Shown: in pieces, positions 12,688-25,595 of the stretch | Layout of the letters: each line of letters starts with the position of its first letter | How positions within the stretch are numbered: position 1 is the first letter of the stretch | NCBI GenBank assembly: GCA_026545225.1 | Contig: CM048845.1 | Coordinates: 104,280,033-104,344,032 of the forward strand | DNA length: 64,000 bases | Origin: Cornus controversa | Taxonomy: Eukaryota; Streptophyta; Magnoliopsida; Cornales; Cornaceae | Reading direction: 5' to 3' | Notes under the pieces: generated by a model | The model's database searches: none | The model's input: only the letters and a program-made list of their open reading frames with translations | Told to the model about the DNA's origin: nothing | Translations under genes and position numbers: made by a program

Positions 12688-13640
12688 CACAAATTTCTGT
12701 AAATGTAAGGACAAAAAAATAATATAAAAAAAAAGCAATTATTTGGCTATGTGCTTCACCCAATCCAGTAAAATTCTTAGCTAAGCATATATGGATCCTA
12801 TAAATCAAGCCATGCCATTGCGTCTCGCCAAGCTGCTCCTGATAGCGTTACTGACTACAATTCCCGTGTCATGTATCCAATATTTCTTTAAACCAGCAAA
12901 AAAAACCAAAAAAAAATAGAAAATCACTTACTACGCAAAAGTAAAAATAAAAATGATCTCTTTTTTTTTTCCGAATGGCTCCTTATAATATCATTTGCTG
13001 TAATTACTATTATTGTCTGATCAATGAATATAGGGCCACATGTTCACACTTTCTTGTTGGGCCATATACATAATGAAGGTGGGACAAGCATGCCTAAAAG
13101 TAGCTCATGAATTGGGCCCATAATGAAAGAAAATGTCAACTCGTTAGAACTCAAATGGGTGGTCACGCCTAGAGATGGCAGAACACCCGTCCCGCCTGTT
13201 TAGAACGGTTGCGTGATTGCGAGACAGAGATGGGAAAAAGTTACCCCAGCTCGTTTATAATTAAAAATTACAATTTTATTCTTATAATATATTTTATGCT
13301 ATTATGCTATAAAATATTAGGTATATATAGTAAGTAAATACTAGACTATATTCTATTTCAATCACCAGATACTTTCGCCACTCAACGATATGTATTTGAA
13401 TATACATATACACACATTTATATAATATTTTTGTTTAGAGAAAGAGAGAGTTTGATCCAAAAAATTAATATATATCGGATTTGTGTATTATATATATACA
13501 CACACATGTATATAAAATTTATGAGTTGTTGTAATTTTTTAAAAGAGAGAGAGTTGGAATAGTTTAGAGAGATAGAGTGTGTCACATTTCTGTCCAATTA
13601 TGTTTGGGTCACATTTCTGAAAAGAGTTATGTTTAAGCGG
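12066..13640. other. AT-rich intergenic DNA with (TA)n microsatellite
   Basis: No gene was recognised. A (TA)n run lies at about 12641-12685. From 13170 a TAGAGATGGCAGAACACCC motif resembles the left end of a hAT-type element, but no partner with a target duplication was found. CpG-containing text around 13190-13260 is reminiscent of the same repeat family. Confidence 0.5.
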
Positions 13641-13648
13641 GTTGGAAG

Positions 13649-14134
13649 TAGGGATGACAATTTTGTTCTCCCCACCGGGTTTCCGCCCCGTCCCGCCCCA
13701 TATTAGACGGGTATGGGAGTTTTTTTTTTTTTTTTCTTGTAGGGGCGGGTTTGGGAAAGAAAACAAATCCGCTGCGAGTACGGGGAGGGTTCGGGACTCC
13801 ATAGTAACCCGTCCCGCTCCGCTCGCCTATATATTTTTTTATTATATATATATATATATATTCTTTACAAAGTATAATTGTTAACCTAACTGACCTAAAC
13901 ATCTAGGTACTAGCCACTAAACTTGTATCTTTTGAAAAAAATCAATTTTTGTTGATATTTGATGTGGTTACAATTTTGCGGGGTAGGGACGGGGTGAGGT
14001 TTTTCCCAACCGAGCGAGGATGGGTTTTGAAATCTCATCCAAACTTGTGGAGACTTTGGGAATAGTGTTGAAAGCAGCGAGGTAGGTACGGATTTAGGCA
14101 AACCCGTGCCATACCCGCTCCGTTGCCATCCCTA
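13649..14134. mobile_element. hAT-type MITE, 486 bp, with 8-bp target duplication
   Basis: The left end is TAGGGATGACAA and the right end TTGCCATCCCTA, which are inverted copies with one difference. The eight bases GTTGGAAG occur immediately before (13641-13648) and after (14135-14142). The 8-bp duplication and TAGGG ends are typical for hAT elements. The interior near both ends is rich in CCCGTCCCGCCCC-like text, as in a widespread plant repeat family. No transposase is encoded. Confidence 0.9.
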
Positions 14135-14142
14135 GTTGGAAG

Positions 14143-14857
14143 TGAGCACCCACTCTCAACCCGCTAACAACCTACTAATTACACTTTTAATTAACTAATC
14201 CGTTTATGACCCATTTATTTAAATCATTCACCCAACATTCATTAATTAATGGGCAGGTTCGTGGATTTGGACAGGACCAAACTATCTCTCTCATACACAC
14301 ACTAGTCTTAGTTACAGATGCATCTGACTTGCATAAAGTATTCACATAAATATTTTGTTTGATTCTCATCCTACAGTTAGATATACCACATGCATAACTA
14401 ATATGCTAGTTTAACTTTTCATAACCTGATTTTTCATTTGTGCAATTCTGTCTATTGAACTTTATGAGATGACTTACCAAATCAAATGGTTCATGTGACG
14501 AGTGTCACAATATTTAATACTTTGTTCTTATTTCTAAATTTTTTCTTCAATTTTTATATTCTTCTATTAATTTTTACTTCATATATTTTCTCTGCAAGTT
14601 AAATAAATATACAAACAGTTTCATGATAATTTAAAAAAAGAGTCTCCTTACCGTGAATTTAATATAAAAAAGGTTTTGGGCACAACTTTTAAGGTGGGTT
14701 CTTAAAAGATCATATCACATTAATGATTATGCCTAAGGATTACTTTATTATTGTATTGATTCTAAAATTATTTTAGACCAAATACATTATATATACGTGT
14801 GTGTGTGTTAGTGTGTGTGTACACACACATTGTTTCTAAAATTACCTTGGACCAAAT

Positions 14858-14907
<50 letters not shown>
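14143..14907. other. AT-rich intergenic DNA with (GT)n and (TA)n tracts
   Basis: No gene was recognised. Two near-copies of CTAAAATTA....GACCAAATACATT lie at about 14760 and 14835, around a GTGTGTG/CACACAC tract. A (TA)n run of about 48 bases ends where the copia element begins. Confidence 0.55.
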
Positions 14908-14914
<7 letters not shown>

Positions 14915-15123
14915 TGACAGCTATACGTTCTCCTAGACTTTTGTTATTATCTTTTAGTTAGTTTGTTATTTCTGAATATTTCAAATATAAATTTGTTGTA
15001 TCTATAAGTTGCATGCTTATCTTTAGGATCTTTTGTTATCTTTCTAACAAACTTGTATTATATAATTCTTCGAATATTAATCAAAACAGTGAGCTTTTGT
15101 CCACATCTTGATGTCCGCTTACA
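14908..15123 (+). repeat. 5' LTR of the copia element
   Basis: The 216 bp begin TATTAGATGACAGCTAT and end TCCGCTTACA, directly followed by the primer binding site. The sequence is repeated at 19528-19739. Its first bases merge with the (TA)n tract, so the start is uncertain by a few bases. Confidence 0.88.
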
Positions 15124-18100
15124 TGGTATCAGAGCACCTTTCTACCCATTGAAAAATAACATTTTTTTTACACTACAATGACTACTCAAACTCACTACCA
15201 GCAACTATGTCTCTTAGAAACTTCAATTCCAAACTCTTTTTATAGGCTACGATCTTCTTGGATATATTGACGGCTTTAAGCCCTCTCCACTTGCCACTCT
15301 GATGGCAAATAACTCGATGACACCAAATCCTGCCTACAACATATGGGTTCGCCAAGATCAGCTCATCCTTAATGCTCTCATCGGCTCATTTTCTCCTACA
15401 ATCATTTCGTTTGTTGCCAGAGCCAAAACATCACAGGAAGCATAGAACATCTTAGCCAACACCTATGCCAAACCATCCCGAGGACGCATTAAATAAGTCA
15501 AGACTCTTCTCAAAAATTCCACCAAAGATACTCTGAATATTACTAACTTTCTTTAATCAGTTAAAGCTCATGTAGATGAACTTGCTATACTTGGTGCACC
15601 AATAGATGAGGAAGATCTTACTGAGAAGATTCTTGATGGGCTAGGAGATGATTATAAAGAATTGGTTCGTGCTGTTCAAGCTCGTGATAACCCCATCTCA
15701 TTTGATGATCTCCATGAGAAACTTCTCAAATTTGAAGCCTCTTTTCAAGAAAAAATAAAAGAATCTGCTCATTTTCCAACCACTGCCAACCCAACAAACA
15801 GGACCAACACAAATTAGCGACCTCAAAATACCAACAATAATTGGCGTCCAAATCCTCATGGCCATACTCTGGCGCTCGTCGCCTAATTCCTATTCTCGTC
15901 TTCCAATGACTTCGAACTCTGGCACACCACCTCGTGACAATCGTCCACCGCCACGCCCTTACTTGGGCCATTGCCAGATCTGTGGCATTCAAGGACATAC
16001 AGCCAAGCGATGCCCGTCATTCTAATTGGTTCCAATTCAGCCATCCAACAAAGACTCTCCACCACCGCCTAGTACTCAATCAACCCCTTGGCAGCCTCGA
16101 GCTCATTTTGCTGCTAATGTTGCCTCCAATAATCCAGTTTGGCTACTTGATAGTGGTGCATCTCATCATGTCATAGCGGACTTAAGTAACTTATCTCTTC
16201 ATGTTCCTTACACTGGTTCTAACGATGTTATGATTGGAGATGGCACGAGTCTTTCCATCACTCACACTAGTTCCACTTTTCTTTTCACCCATAACTCTTC
16301 ATTTAAACTAAACGATGTCCTCTGTGTGCCAAACATTAAAAAGAACTTAATTTCAATTTCTCAATTTTGCACCACCAATAATGTCTCTGTTGAGTTCTTA
16401 CCAACTTCTTTTCAAGTGAAGGACCTTCACACGGGGGCAATTATTGTGCAGGGAAACATTAAAGATGGTGTGTATGAAGTGTCAAAACCACTTCCTCAAA
16501 TTGGCATCATAGATTAGGACATCCAGCCTTTCCCGTTTTAAAGCATATTATTTATGATTATCATTTAGATCTATCATCCCCTTTGTCCAAATATTTTTTA
16601 TGTAATGCTTGTTATTGCAATAAGAGTCATAAGCTATCCTTTTCTACCTCATCTGTAAACTCTTCCCAACCTATTGAACTTATTTTTTCTGATGTATGGA
16701 CTTCTCCTATTCTTTCACATGATGGATTCAAATATTACTTCATTTTTGTTGATCATTTTGCAAAATATATCTAGTTTTATCCATTATGAAAAAAGTATGA
16801 GGTTAAAGAAATCTTTATACGCTTTAAAGCCATTGTCGAAAATTATTTCAAAACAAAGATTATCACACTGGATTCAGATAATGGGGGTGAATACATGGTC
16901 CTTAAAGATTTTCTAGTAACAAATGGCATTTCTCATCTCACCATTCCACCACATACACTTGAACATAATGGCTATTCAGAAAGACGACATTGTCACATCG
17001 TTGAGACTAGCCTCACATTACTTTCACATGCTTCTCTTCCCTTAATCTTTTGTTCCCATGCTTTTACCACAACTGTCTATTTAATTAATAGATTGCCTAT
17101 TAATACTCTTGGCATTTCCTCACCATATGAATCAATTTTTGGTACTGCTCCTAACTATTCCAAACTTAAGATTTTTGGGTGTTTGTGTTATCCATGACTT
17201 CGACCGTAGTCATCCCATAAACTTGACACTCGCACTAAACCTTGCATTTTTCTTGGGTATTCATTATCTCAAAATGCTTACTTTTGTTTTGAACCATTTT
17301 TCACAAAAATATTCATTTCTTGTCATATCCAGTTTGTAGAATCTGTTTTTCCTTACACATCACTACATGATCATTTACCACGTCCTGACTCCACTACCAT
17401 TGATACCTGGGTTCCTCCAATAATTACTGTTAGAGTTCCTAGTCCTTCCTAGTTGGTACACACAACCTCATTTGATGAGTGCCCACAAGAGATTCTAACG
17501 TGTGCTGATCCTTCATCATCTCTTACCCCGCACACTTTACAGCCACTCCCTATACCTATGCCTACAACATTGGAACTTATTCAACACTAGCTTCCTTCAA
17601 CACCAACAACCCAAGTCAACAACCAACAAACAACCCACCACATATACACCAAGCTCCCCCACCTACTAACCCCCATCGCATGACTACCCGATCTAAAAAC
17701 AACATACATAAACCAATAAGAAAACTTAACCTTCACACACAATTTAACCCCACCTCTGCCATTGAACCCAAAACTGTGACCCAAGCTTTCCAAGATCCTA
17801 ACTCGGGTCGGGCCATGTCCGAAGAGTATGATGCTTTAGTCCAAAATGGGACATGGGAGTTTGTTCCACCTATCTCTGCCTCTAATATTGTTGGTTGTAA
17901 ATGAATTTTTTGTATTAAATGACATTTTGATTGTTCTATTAATAGGTTTAAATCTTATCTTGTAGCCAAAGGTTTCCATCAATGACCTGGTGTTGGCTAC
18001 CATGAAACATTTAGTCTGGTGTTAAACTTGCTACTGTGAGGCTTGTTCTTAGCATTGCTGTTAATCGAGGTTGGCCTCTTCGACAATTAGATGTCAAGAA

Positions 18101-19527
18101 TGCATTTTTACAAGGTCATCTATCACAAGATATTTATATGGCCCAACCTCCGAACATCATTGACTCCGATCATCCAACATATATTTGCAAGCTTTGTAAA
18201 GACATATATAGCCTTAAACAAGCACTGAGGGCTTGGTACCATGAGTTGTGCCAATTTCTTCTTGTTGATGGCTTTAGGAATTCTCATGCTAATACTTTAT
18301 TGTTTGTTCTCAGCACTAGTACTAATATTCTCTACCTCCTAGTATATGTTGATGATATCATACTTACAGGTGATAGTCCTGCTCTCGTCAATCAGTTTAT
18401 TGATCATCTTGCTCAACGATTTTCACTCAAAGATCTCAGGTCTCTATCATATTTTCTTGGTGTTGAAGTGGTTCCTCACCGTCATGGGATTTTACTCTCA
18501 CAGCGCCGTTAGATTATGAATCTTCTCACTCGGACTAATATGTCAGGTGCTAAACCTATTTCTACACCATTGCTTACTAGTCCTCCAATCAGTTTACACT
18601 CAGGCACTCTTCTTTCCTGGGGCACTGTTATTAGTAGTATGCAATACTTGTCTCTGACCCATCCAGATATCTCCTATGCAGTTAACAAATTATCTCAATA
18701 TATGCATCAACCATCAACTGAGCACTGAGCTCTTGTCAAGCGTATCTTGCGCTATTTATGTGGTACCTTAGATGAAGAAGTTATTTTTTATGGCGATTCT
18801 CTTTTCTCTTTTCATGCTTTTTTCAATGCAAATTGGGTTGAAAATCCAGATGACTTCTCCTCGACTAGTGCATACATTATTTATCTTGGTTGTAATCTTA
18901 TCTCTTGGAACTATTGTCTCTGACCCATCCAGATATCTCCTATGCAGTTAACAAATTATCTCAATATATGCATAAACCATTAACTGAGCATTGAGCTCTT
19001 GTCAAGCGTATCTTGCGCTATTTATGTGGTACCTTAGATGAAGGAGTTATTTTTTATCGCGATTCTCTTTTCTCTTTTCATGCTTTTTTCAATGCAAATT
19101 GGGCTGAAAATCCAGATGACTTCTCCTCGACTAGTGCATACATTGTTTATCTTGGTCGTAACCTTATCTCTTGGAACTATTGCTCACTCTTCTACGGAAG
19201 CTGAATATCGCTCTGTTGTAGCTATTGTTGTTGAACTTAAGTGGTTATGTTATCTCTTGACTGATCTTGGTATTGATTTATCTCATGCTCCTGTAATCTA
19301 TTGTGATAATATTGGAGCTACTCAGTTGTGTTCTAATCTTGTGTTCCATTCAAGAATGAAACATGTTGCAATAGACTTTCATTTTATTCGGGATCAAATT
19401 CAGACAGGTTCTCTTCGTGTAGCTCATGTTTCCTCTGATGATCAACTTACAGATGCTCTTACAAAACCGTTGTCTCGTTCAAAATTTCAATCTCTCAAAG
19501 TCAAAATTGGCCTATTTTCCCGTGGCC

Positions 19528-19739
19528 TATTAGATGACAGCTATTTTCCTAGACTTTTGTTATTATCCTTTAGTTAGTTTGTTATTTCTAAGTATTTCAA
19601 ATGTAAATTTGTTGTATCTATGAGCTGTATGCTTATCTTTAGGATCTTTTGTTATCTTTCTAACAAACTTGTATTATATAATTCTTCGAATAGTAATGGA
19701 AACAGTGAGCTTTTGTTCACATCTTGATGTTCGCTTACA
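19528..19739 (+). repeat. 3' LTR of the copia element
   Basis: The 212 bp match the 5' LTR over the full length, ending TTCGCTTACA. ATATA follows immediately. Confidence 0.88.
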
Positions 19740-20434
19740 ATATACACACACACATACAAACAGTGTAAAAATAAAATTTTAAATGGGAAGATTCAAGTTT
19801 ACAATTCATGTGAAATTTTAGTTTCCTACCAATTGATGTAGTTTATGCTTAAATATTTCACATTCAATGAATATTAAGTTTTTAATGTAACAATATTGGG
19901 AAACAGAGCACGAAAAACTTCATATTTTAAATTGTCTTTGCCCCCTACCCAATTAATAGAGAGATAAATTTTATGTTGTGATTTTTAGAGAGAGAAAATT
20001 GAAGTTGTGAATTTAGATAGAGAAATTTTTAAAAAATGTACTTGGACCTGCAAGTAAGATGCGTTTTGCCATTTATGACCTGCTAATAATGAGTTATTGG
20101 CCCATTTAATATCCGCCCATTTGCCACCCCTAATAAAGAATATTGATTTTTAATATTTTTTGTATTATTTTTATTTGAGAACCTTTCTGTATTATTATAA
20201 TGTTGTTATAATAAAATTAAATTTCAAGTTCTAATTGAGAATTTGACTCTTGTTCTTATTCGCACAAGAGAAAAAATTATTATCGAAATTAAAATTTTGT
20301 TTTTATTATGAAATATTTACATTCGATAGATTTATAATACAATTACAAAAATACTTTAATAACCTTGTGCTTAACTTGTTTAATAAATATTTTTGAGCAG
20401 GGAACGAGGAATCTTTTCTAAACGAAAGTGGAAT
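19740..20434. other. AT-rich intergenic DNA, possible old hAT right end
   Basis: No gene was seen. Near 20070-20132, TTATGACCTGCTAATAATG followed by CATTTGCCACCCCTA looks like the right end of a hAT-type MITE of the CCCGTTAACGACCCG kind. No convincing left end with a matching 8-bp duplication was found. Confidence 0.4.
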
Positions 20435-21045
20435 TAGGGCTCCAACTCGAGCCGGTTGGGCAGGTTAGAGGTACAACTCAAGCTCAACCCTATATATGAA
20501 ATGTTCAATCCTAACCCAACCCATCCTTAAATTTTTAAACTCGAGCTTGCAACTCGGGTTGAGATTTCAATTTAGAAAGTCAGGTTAATTCGGATTATCT
20601 ATATCACCAATCTCCATGTTAAAAATTTAAAGTATTTTCATTAATAAGTTTCACATCAGATTACTCCTAAACACACAAAAAATTAACTTAATGCAAAATT
20701 TTAAAAAATTACAAACAAATTTTAGAAAATTAATTATCTAAAGTGTTAACATACAATAAATTAAGATTTAAATAAAAGAAGTTGAAAAGAAAATTGTTAT
20801 CATAATTTGAATATTATATATAATATATTTAAAATAAAAAATATGTATAAAAAAAAATATTACAATTCGAGTTCGGGTTGGGCTCTGGTTGTTAGCACCT
20901 CAACCAAGCTCAAACCTAATTAAGTTCGGATTGAGATTTTTCAACTTAAGCTCAATTTTAATTGTAAAAATAGTTGTCCAAACTTGTAAAAAATTGGATT
21001 CGACTCGAATTGAATTCGAGTTGTCCAACCCAAGTTGCACCCCTA
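20435..21045. mobile_element. hAT-type MITE, 611 bp, with 8-bp target duplication
   Basis: The left end TAGGGCTCCAACTCGAG pairs with the reversed right end TAGGGGTGCAACTTGGG. The flanks are AGTGGAAT (20427-20434) and GGTGGAAT (21046-21053), an 8-bp duplication with one change. The interior contains GAGCTCAACC/GGTTGAG-type repeats in both orientations. No transposase is present. The TAGGG ends and 8-bp duplication point to the hAT superfamily. Confidence 0.85.
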
Positions 21046-21195
21046 GGTGGAATGTCACGCACTGGCGCCAAAGTCCAAGTGGGACAGTGTGCTTTGTCGG
21101 GTCAAACTTTTCTTTATATGACCAAAGAGAGTCAACTTTTAGGTAATGGGATTGAATAGGGCCCAAATTGATTTTAGGGATTTCAGATAAATTTG

Positions 21196-21425
21196 TTAGG
21201 GTAATATCAGCCTGAGTTGAGCCCATGTCGCACAAGCTACAAAGATGTTATCGGCCCAAATATAAATTTAATGAAACCAGCTACAACTGGACATGCTCTT
21301 TTTCTAAATTCTTAGGGTGATATTCAGACTGAGTTGGGCCAATGTCCCACATGTTGTTGGCCCAAATCCAAATTTAATGCAACGAACTACAACTGGCCAT
21401 GCACTTTTTCTGCATGGTATAGGTA
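21196..21425. repeat. Diverged tandem duplication, two units of ~116 bp
   Basis: TTAGGGTAATATCAGCCTGA at 21196 and TTAGGGTGATATTCAGACTG at 21312 open two units. Both continue with TTGGCCCAAAT and ACAACTGG, and the first unit also has GAGCCCATGTCGCACA. A related single unit (GAGCCGATGTCACACG then TTGGCCCAAATTC) occurs near 12210-12270, so this is a dispersed repeat. Confidence 0.75.
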
Positions 21426-21510
21426 CCAAAATTAGAAAGTCACTGCCTCCACAGAATAAGAATACTAGTTAATTTTTGGTAGTTCCTAACATCCTAATAT
21501 AATTTATCTA

Positions 21511-21834
21511 GGGTAAATTACTTTGACATTCTCTATATTTTACCTAATTATTCTTGAATTAAAGTTTTTAAAATATGATGGTCAATCATCCTTGAGGTTT
21601 GGTTAATGGAGAAAAAATATATATATAAAACATGTTAATATGAGTCAAATGATTAGAAATTGAGATTATTTTTGCACAAAAACATTATAATCTGAGGGTA
21701 TTTTTGTAATTGTATATTTTATGTGATTTTGTATAACGGATCGTTAGTCTGATAGGGGTGTCAGAGTAATTTTACAAAAACTTTAATTGAGAGTAATTAG
21801 ACCAAACCTCAGGGGAGGTCAAAGTAATTTATTC
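21511..21834. mobile_element. Short Mutator-like non-autonomous element, 324 bp, same family as 10434-11236
   Basis: The left end GGGTAAATTACTTTGAC pairs with the reversed right end GAATAAATTACTTTGACC, and the right end also carries CTCCCCTGAGGTTTGG, as in the 803-bp element. The flanks are ATTTATCTA (21502-21510) and ATTTATTTA (21835-21843), a 9-bp duplication with one change. There is no coding content and no GC-rich minisatellite here. Confidence 0.75.
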
Positions 21835-21843
21835 ATTTATTTA

Positions 21844-22244
21844 TTATTTGTAATTATTACTAATTTTTGATTAATTATTGGGCTGCCTATATATTTTACT
21901 GTATTCCGGCCATGATTCAGCCACTTGTATAAACCCAAACAGTGACTTGTAGCATCCATAACATGGACTCTACAATCCGAAAAATTATTAAATAATTCCA
22001 GACCAATGTTTCTGGACAATTACAACTTGACATGCAAATAAGTGTGCAAGCTTTTTGTCAATTTCTTTTAAAATTTTGCTTACTTTGTAGAGTTGTGATT
22101 GTCTTCAAACTGCCTAATAATTTCTCAACCCTTGTGTCTTATCTAGACTCTCTCACTACTCTATCATTATATATAGAAAAATGCTATTTTGACCCTCTTT
22201 CCATTGTACTTATGGGCGTAGAAACTAAGGTCTAAATAATATTA

Positions 22245-22284
<40 letters not shown>

Positions 22285-23191
22285 ATTGAGTGCTATATCA
22301 GGTCATGAAGTGGCCAACTCCGAAAGTGCTTTCAATCCTACGAAAGCATTTAGCAAATGCTTTGGGCAGCTATTTCGGCTCATAAATCATTATGATACAT
22401 ATAAGAATTCATTTTGTTTGTCTCTCATTAATTAAACCACTCTACGAGTTAACAATAATAACGCTGAAAGGGCAGGATTGTATTAGTTGACTGTCCTTTC
22501 CATGGTTGAATTATTGCTGAGCTAAACTGTGAATATTATTATGTAGTATTAAAACTCTGACTCTCTTGGAACTCTTGATTTTGTTTAATTCCCTTTCCCA
22601 CGTGCATAAGACACTTTTTCTGTGTGTTAGTGTGTGTGTGTGTGAGAGAGAGAGAGAGGTGGGCTCTTGGCAGAAGGGTTATAGAAACAAGAGTACAAGA
22701 AACTTTATATAATGGAAAGGCCGCATTCTCTATGGATCCCTCTCACCATCCAAGAATTGGGATGAGAATCCAGACAAGGAATTAAAAGATATACACATGC
22801 ACTTCTATCTCTCTAGTTGTGTGTATGTGTGCGTATATGTTTGTATATATCTATATATATATGTATATATACTATACTATATATGTATGTGTGTAAGTTT
22901 AGTGTTTTTGCATGAGGAGAGAGAGAGAGGGGGGGCCTAATATGGACGGGACAAACCCACGAAGTATTGTCTCGCGAACGGCCGACCCAACACAAGTTAG
23001 TGGGAGACATCAATCGTTACCCACAGCAAACACCCCTTTCTTTCTTTCTCTCTCTCTCTATATATGTATATTATCAAGTCGACTTGCATCTATCTGATAA
23101 AGACGACACTGACTTGCCTGCCTTGCCTTTAGCAAAATTTGGTGCTTTGTTTGGCGTTATGTCTTTATATATATATATTGCTTTCACATCC

Positions 23192-23230
<39 letters not shown>

Positions 23231-24197
23231 ACTTAATTCTGTCATACAAGTGCGTGCAGAGTTCATGCATGGCCAACCCCTAATTCTAAACCCTATATAC
23301 ATGTAGATGGACCCCCAAAATTGTAGGAATAATCCCCCTAGAAAAATCTATGGGAAGTCCAATCACATTTATCCTACTAAGAATCAATAGCTCGAGGATT
23401 TTGGAAAGGGCATATACATTGTCTCATGAATTTAATGTGCAAGTTAAATATATTTGGTAAAAATGAATCAACTCAATTCTAATCATCTTATATTTGCGAA
23501 TCATGAACTCATATAATAAATATATTTATTGGTAATGTTTTCTCCTCTCTCTCTTTTTTTTTTTTTTTTCCAATCATTTTGTTTCATCGATTTAATAATT
23601 CAATTTGAGTTGCATTACCCATATTCAATACTAAACTCTTCTTAGGGTTGGGTTAAAATTGGATCCATAATGCTCAGGTGAAACTTTACATGCATAAATA
23701 TATATATATATGGGGATTTGGATCCTTTTCAATAATTTTTCTCTCCAAACATCTGAAGGTTATCACTACTCTTCAGTATGATTATTCCCTCAAGCACACC
23801 TGCACACCCCTTCAAGTCATGTCATATATATATATATATGTGTACTTGCATTACCTATTTAGATTCACTGTTCGTAATATATATAACTGGTAAAGTTAGC
23901 ACTGAAATTCCAAATTCAGGAGACAATATTATATAATATATGACTAAAAAGACTAAATTTTCAAATCTGACTTGTACCATTATATGAACATTTAAAAAAA
24001 TTGTTTTCCATATTTCTCCTTTACTTCATGGGTGATGGCATTCCATGGAGTAATGATTCCATGCATATTCTTCCACCCACTATTGATATATAGACAACTC
24101 CATTTCTCCAATTATACAGCGCCTATATATTTCCTCCATCATGCCAACAATCTTAATTAAGAGGCTTTTTATTGGTCTCGCTTCGCTTCAACTGTCA

Positions 24198-24241
<44 letters not shown>

Positions 24242-25079
24242 TATATGTTTGTTGCATGGTTTCCTCTTTCAGCTTGAATCAAATTCTCTACCATTAATTG
24301 AGCTTAGATTGTCAATATTTGCAATAAAAATCTAGGGGACTATATTATTTATTCCTTTGATTATGAGGTTGAAAAGATGAACATGTGGTGTTCAATTATA
24401 TGGACTATTAACATGCACGTTTTTAGAAAAATGACAAGTAGTCTAGTTTAGCCTTTTTCAACAGTTAATGACGTGCTGAGCAAAACTCATTACCAATTAG
24501 TGTTGTGACGTAAGTCACTTTTTGCCCAAATTTTATTGTTAGAAACTTATTTATTTATTTATTTTTTCTCGAAATCTTTAGAGATGGTTCCCAAGTAGGT
24601 CAGTTTTAGAATTTAACGCCATATATTATAGATAGCTGTACTGTAGGGGAGATGGATCTTAAGTTGTAATAAATCTCTACTGTAATAGTGTTGTAATTTT
24701 TTCACAAATTAAATTTATTTTTTTATCATATTTAAATATATTTTTCAACATATTTATTCTGTTTTTTTACACAGTAATTTTTTCAAGCATAAAATCTATT
24801 ATTTAATACATTGAATTTGGGTGAAATATGTAGATTTAATATGCCGCAATTTTTTTATATAGTTTTTAGCTATTTTGATTTTTGACCTTTACGATGAGAT
24901 AAAGATCTGAAGCTGATCATCACTTCTTCAAAAATTTCTTTCATATATCATAAACATACATAACCAGTTTCATTGTTCTACAAAATAAATTCGATCCAAT
25001 ATGGTAATGAATTTTTGAAAGGAATTGACTGATCACATACTATAATTATATATATAGATTCTCGAGATCTTACTGAAAG
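21844..25079. other. Gene-free spacer rich in (TA)n, (GT)n and (GA)n microsatellites
   Basis: Long TA runs lie near 22241-22282, 23195-23227 and 24202-24239. A mixed GTGTGTG-GAGAGAG tract lies near 22625-22660. Open frames here are short, cross the microsatellites and resemble no family. I searched by eye for tRNA and common miRNA sequences and found none. Confidence 0.6.
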
Positions 25080-25595
25080 TTTTGTTCTTTGCTGTGGTCA
25101 CAACCATAAGTTTGAGGTACAAGTTTGATTCGAAAGCGTGCAGCTACAATTTCATTGGTTATCCTTTTCCAAAGAGGGCATTGATAATAGTGAGACTTTC
25201 TCAACCTTGTCAGAAAAAAAGATTCTTTATTTTCGAATCTTCGTGGGATTGGGGGCTAGCTCAATTTCATATTCAATTTCATACATCAGAGTATGTTTAA
25301 AAGGTTTCACTGGATGGACATCTTTATGAGTAACTTTATTATAAGTGGGCTAAGCTAGTTTCAATTATTTAACTCACTATCGATGACATCATTAAGTTAT
25401 TTTCATAAATTGTAGTATCTGTGTATCAAAGTTGTTGATTTTAATGAGCTATTTTTCTGATTTTTAAATCAATTTTCGCTCCAACAAGTCGCTTCTTTGT
25501 ATGTGTTTTGCAGCCACAGTTGATAACATCACCGAATTATTTTCGTAAGCCGCATTCAAGATTTTATCTCCAAACTCAAGTTGGCTTCAAGGGAC
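25080..25595 (+). mobile_element. Ty1/copia pol fragment and 3' internal end, broken
   Basis: A peptide with YKFDSKACSYNFIGYPF (about 25110-25170) matches the conserved linker after integrase in copia polyproteins (usual form K.DP....C.FLGY). Downstream text up to AAGGGAC at 25595 looks like the 3' internal end of such an element, ending at an LTR start. A diverged second copy of this end occurs at about 26040-26379. Fossil, few recognisable parts. Confidence 0.6.

Larger units (their letters stand above)
14908..19739 (+). mobile_element. Ty1/copia LTR retrotransposon, probably Ale/Retrofit lineage, both LTRs present, broken
   Basis: The short LTRs (14908-15123 and 19528-19739) flank an internal region that begins with TGGTATCAGAGCACC (15124), a primer site matching initiator-Met tRNA. 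In order it contains gag with a zinc knuckle (CQICGIQGHTAKRCP, about 15180-16030), protease (LLDSGASHHV, about 16140), integrase (about 16540-17200, with KIFGCLCYP), reverse transcriptase (about 17800-18550, YVDDIILTG) and RNase H (about 18730-19500). That order is copia. The bases ATATA flank both sides, but in TA-rich DNA this 5-bp duplication is weak evidence. It is a fossil with roughly ten or more breaks in the coding part and an internal duplication. By eye the LTRs differ at about 13 of 210 positions, which suggests an age of a few million years. Confidence 0.93.

Noticed and set aside
13170-20132. One old hAT element from TAGAGATGGCA (13170) to TTGCCACCCCTA (20132) containing the MITE and the copia element
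   Set aside because: The 8-bp flanks (GTCACGCC and ATAAAGAA) do not match, and the interior texts do not clearly belong together. They are more likely ends of two different copies.
22600-23120. Possible miRNA or promoter of an unseen gene (GA/GT tracts and CCCACG text)
   Set aside because: No match to conserved plant miRNAs, no convincing hairpin by eye, and no following gene.
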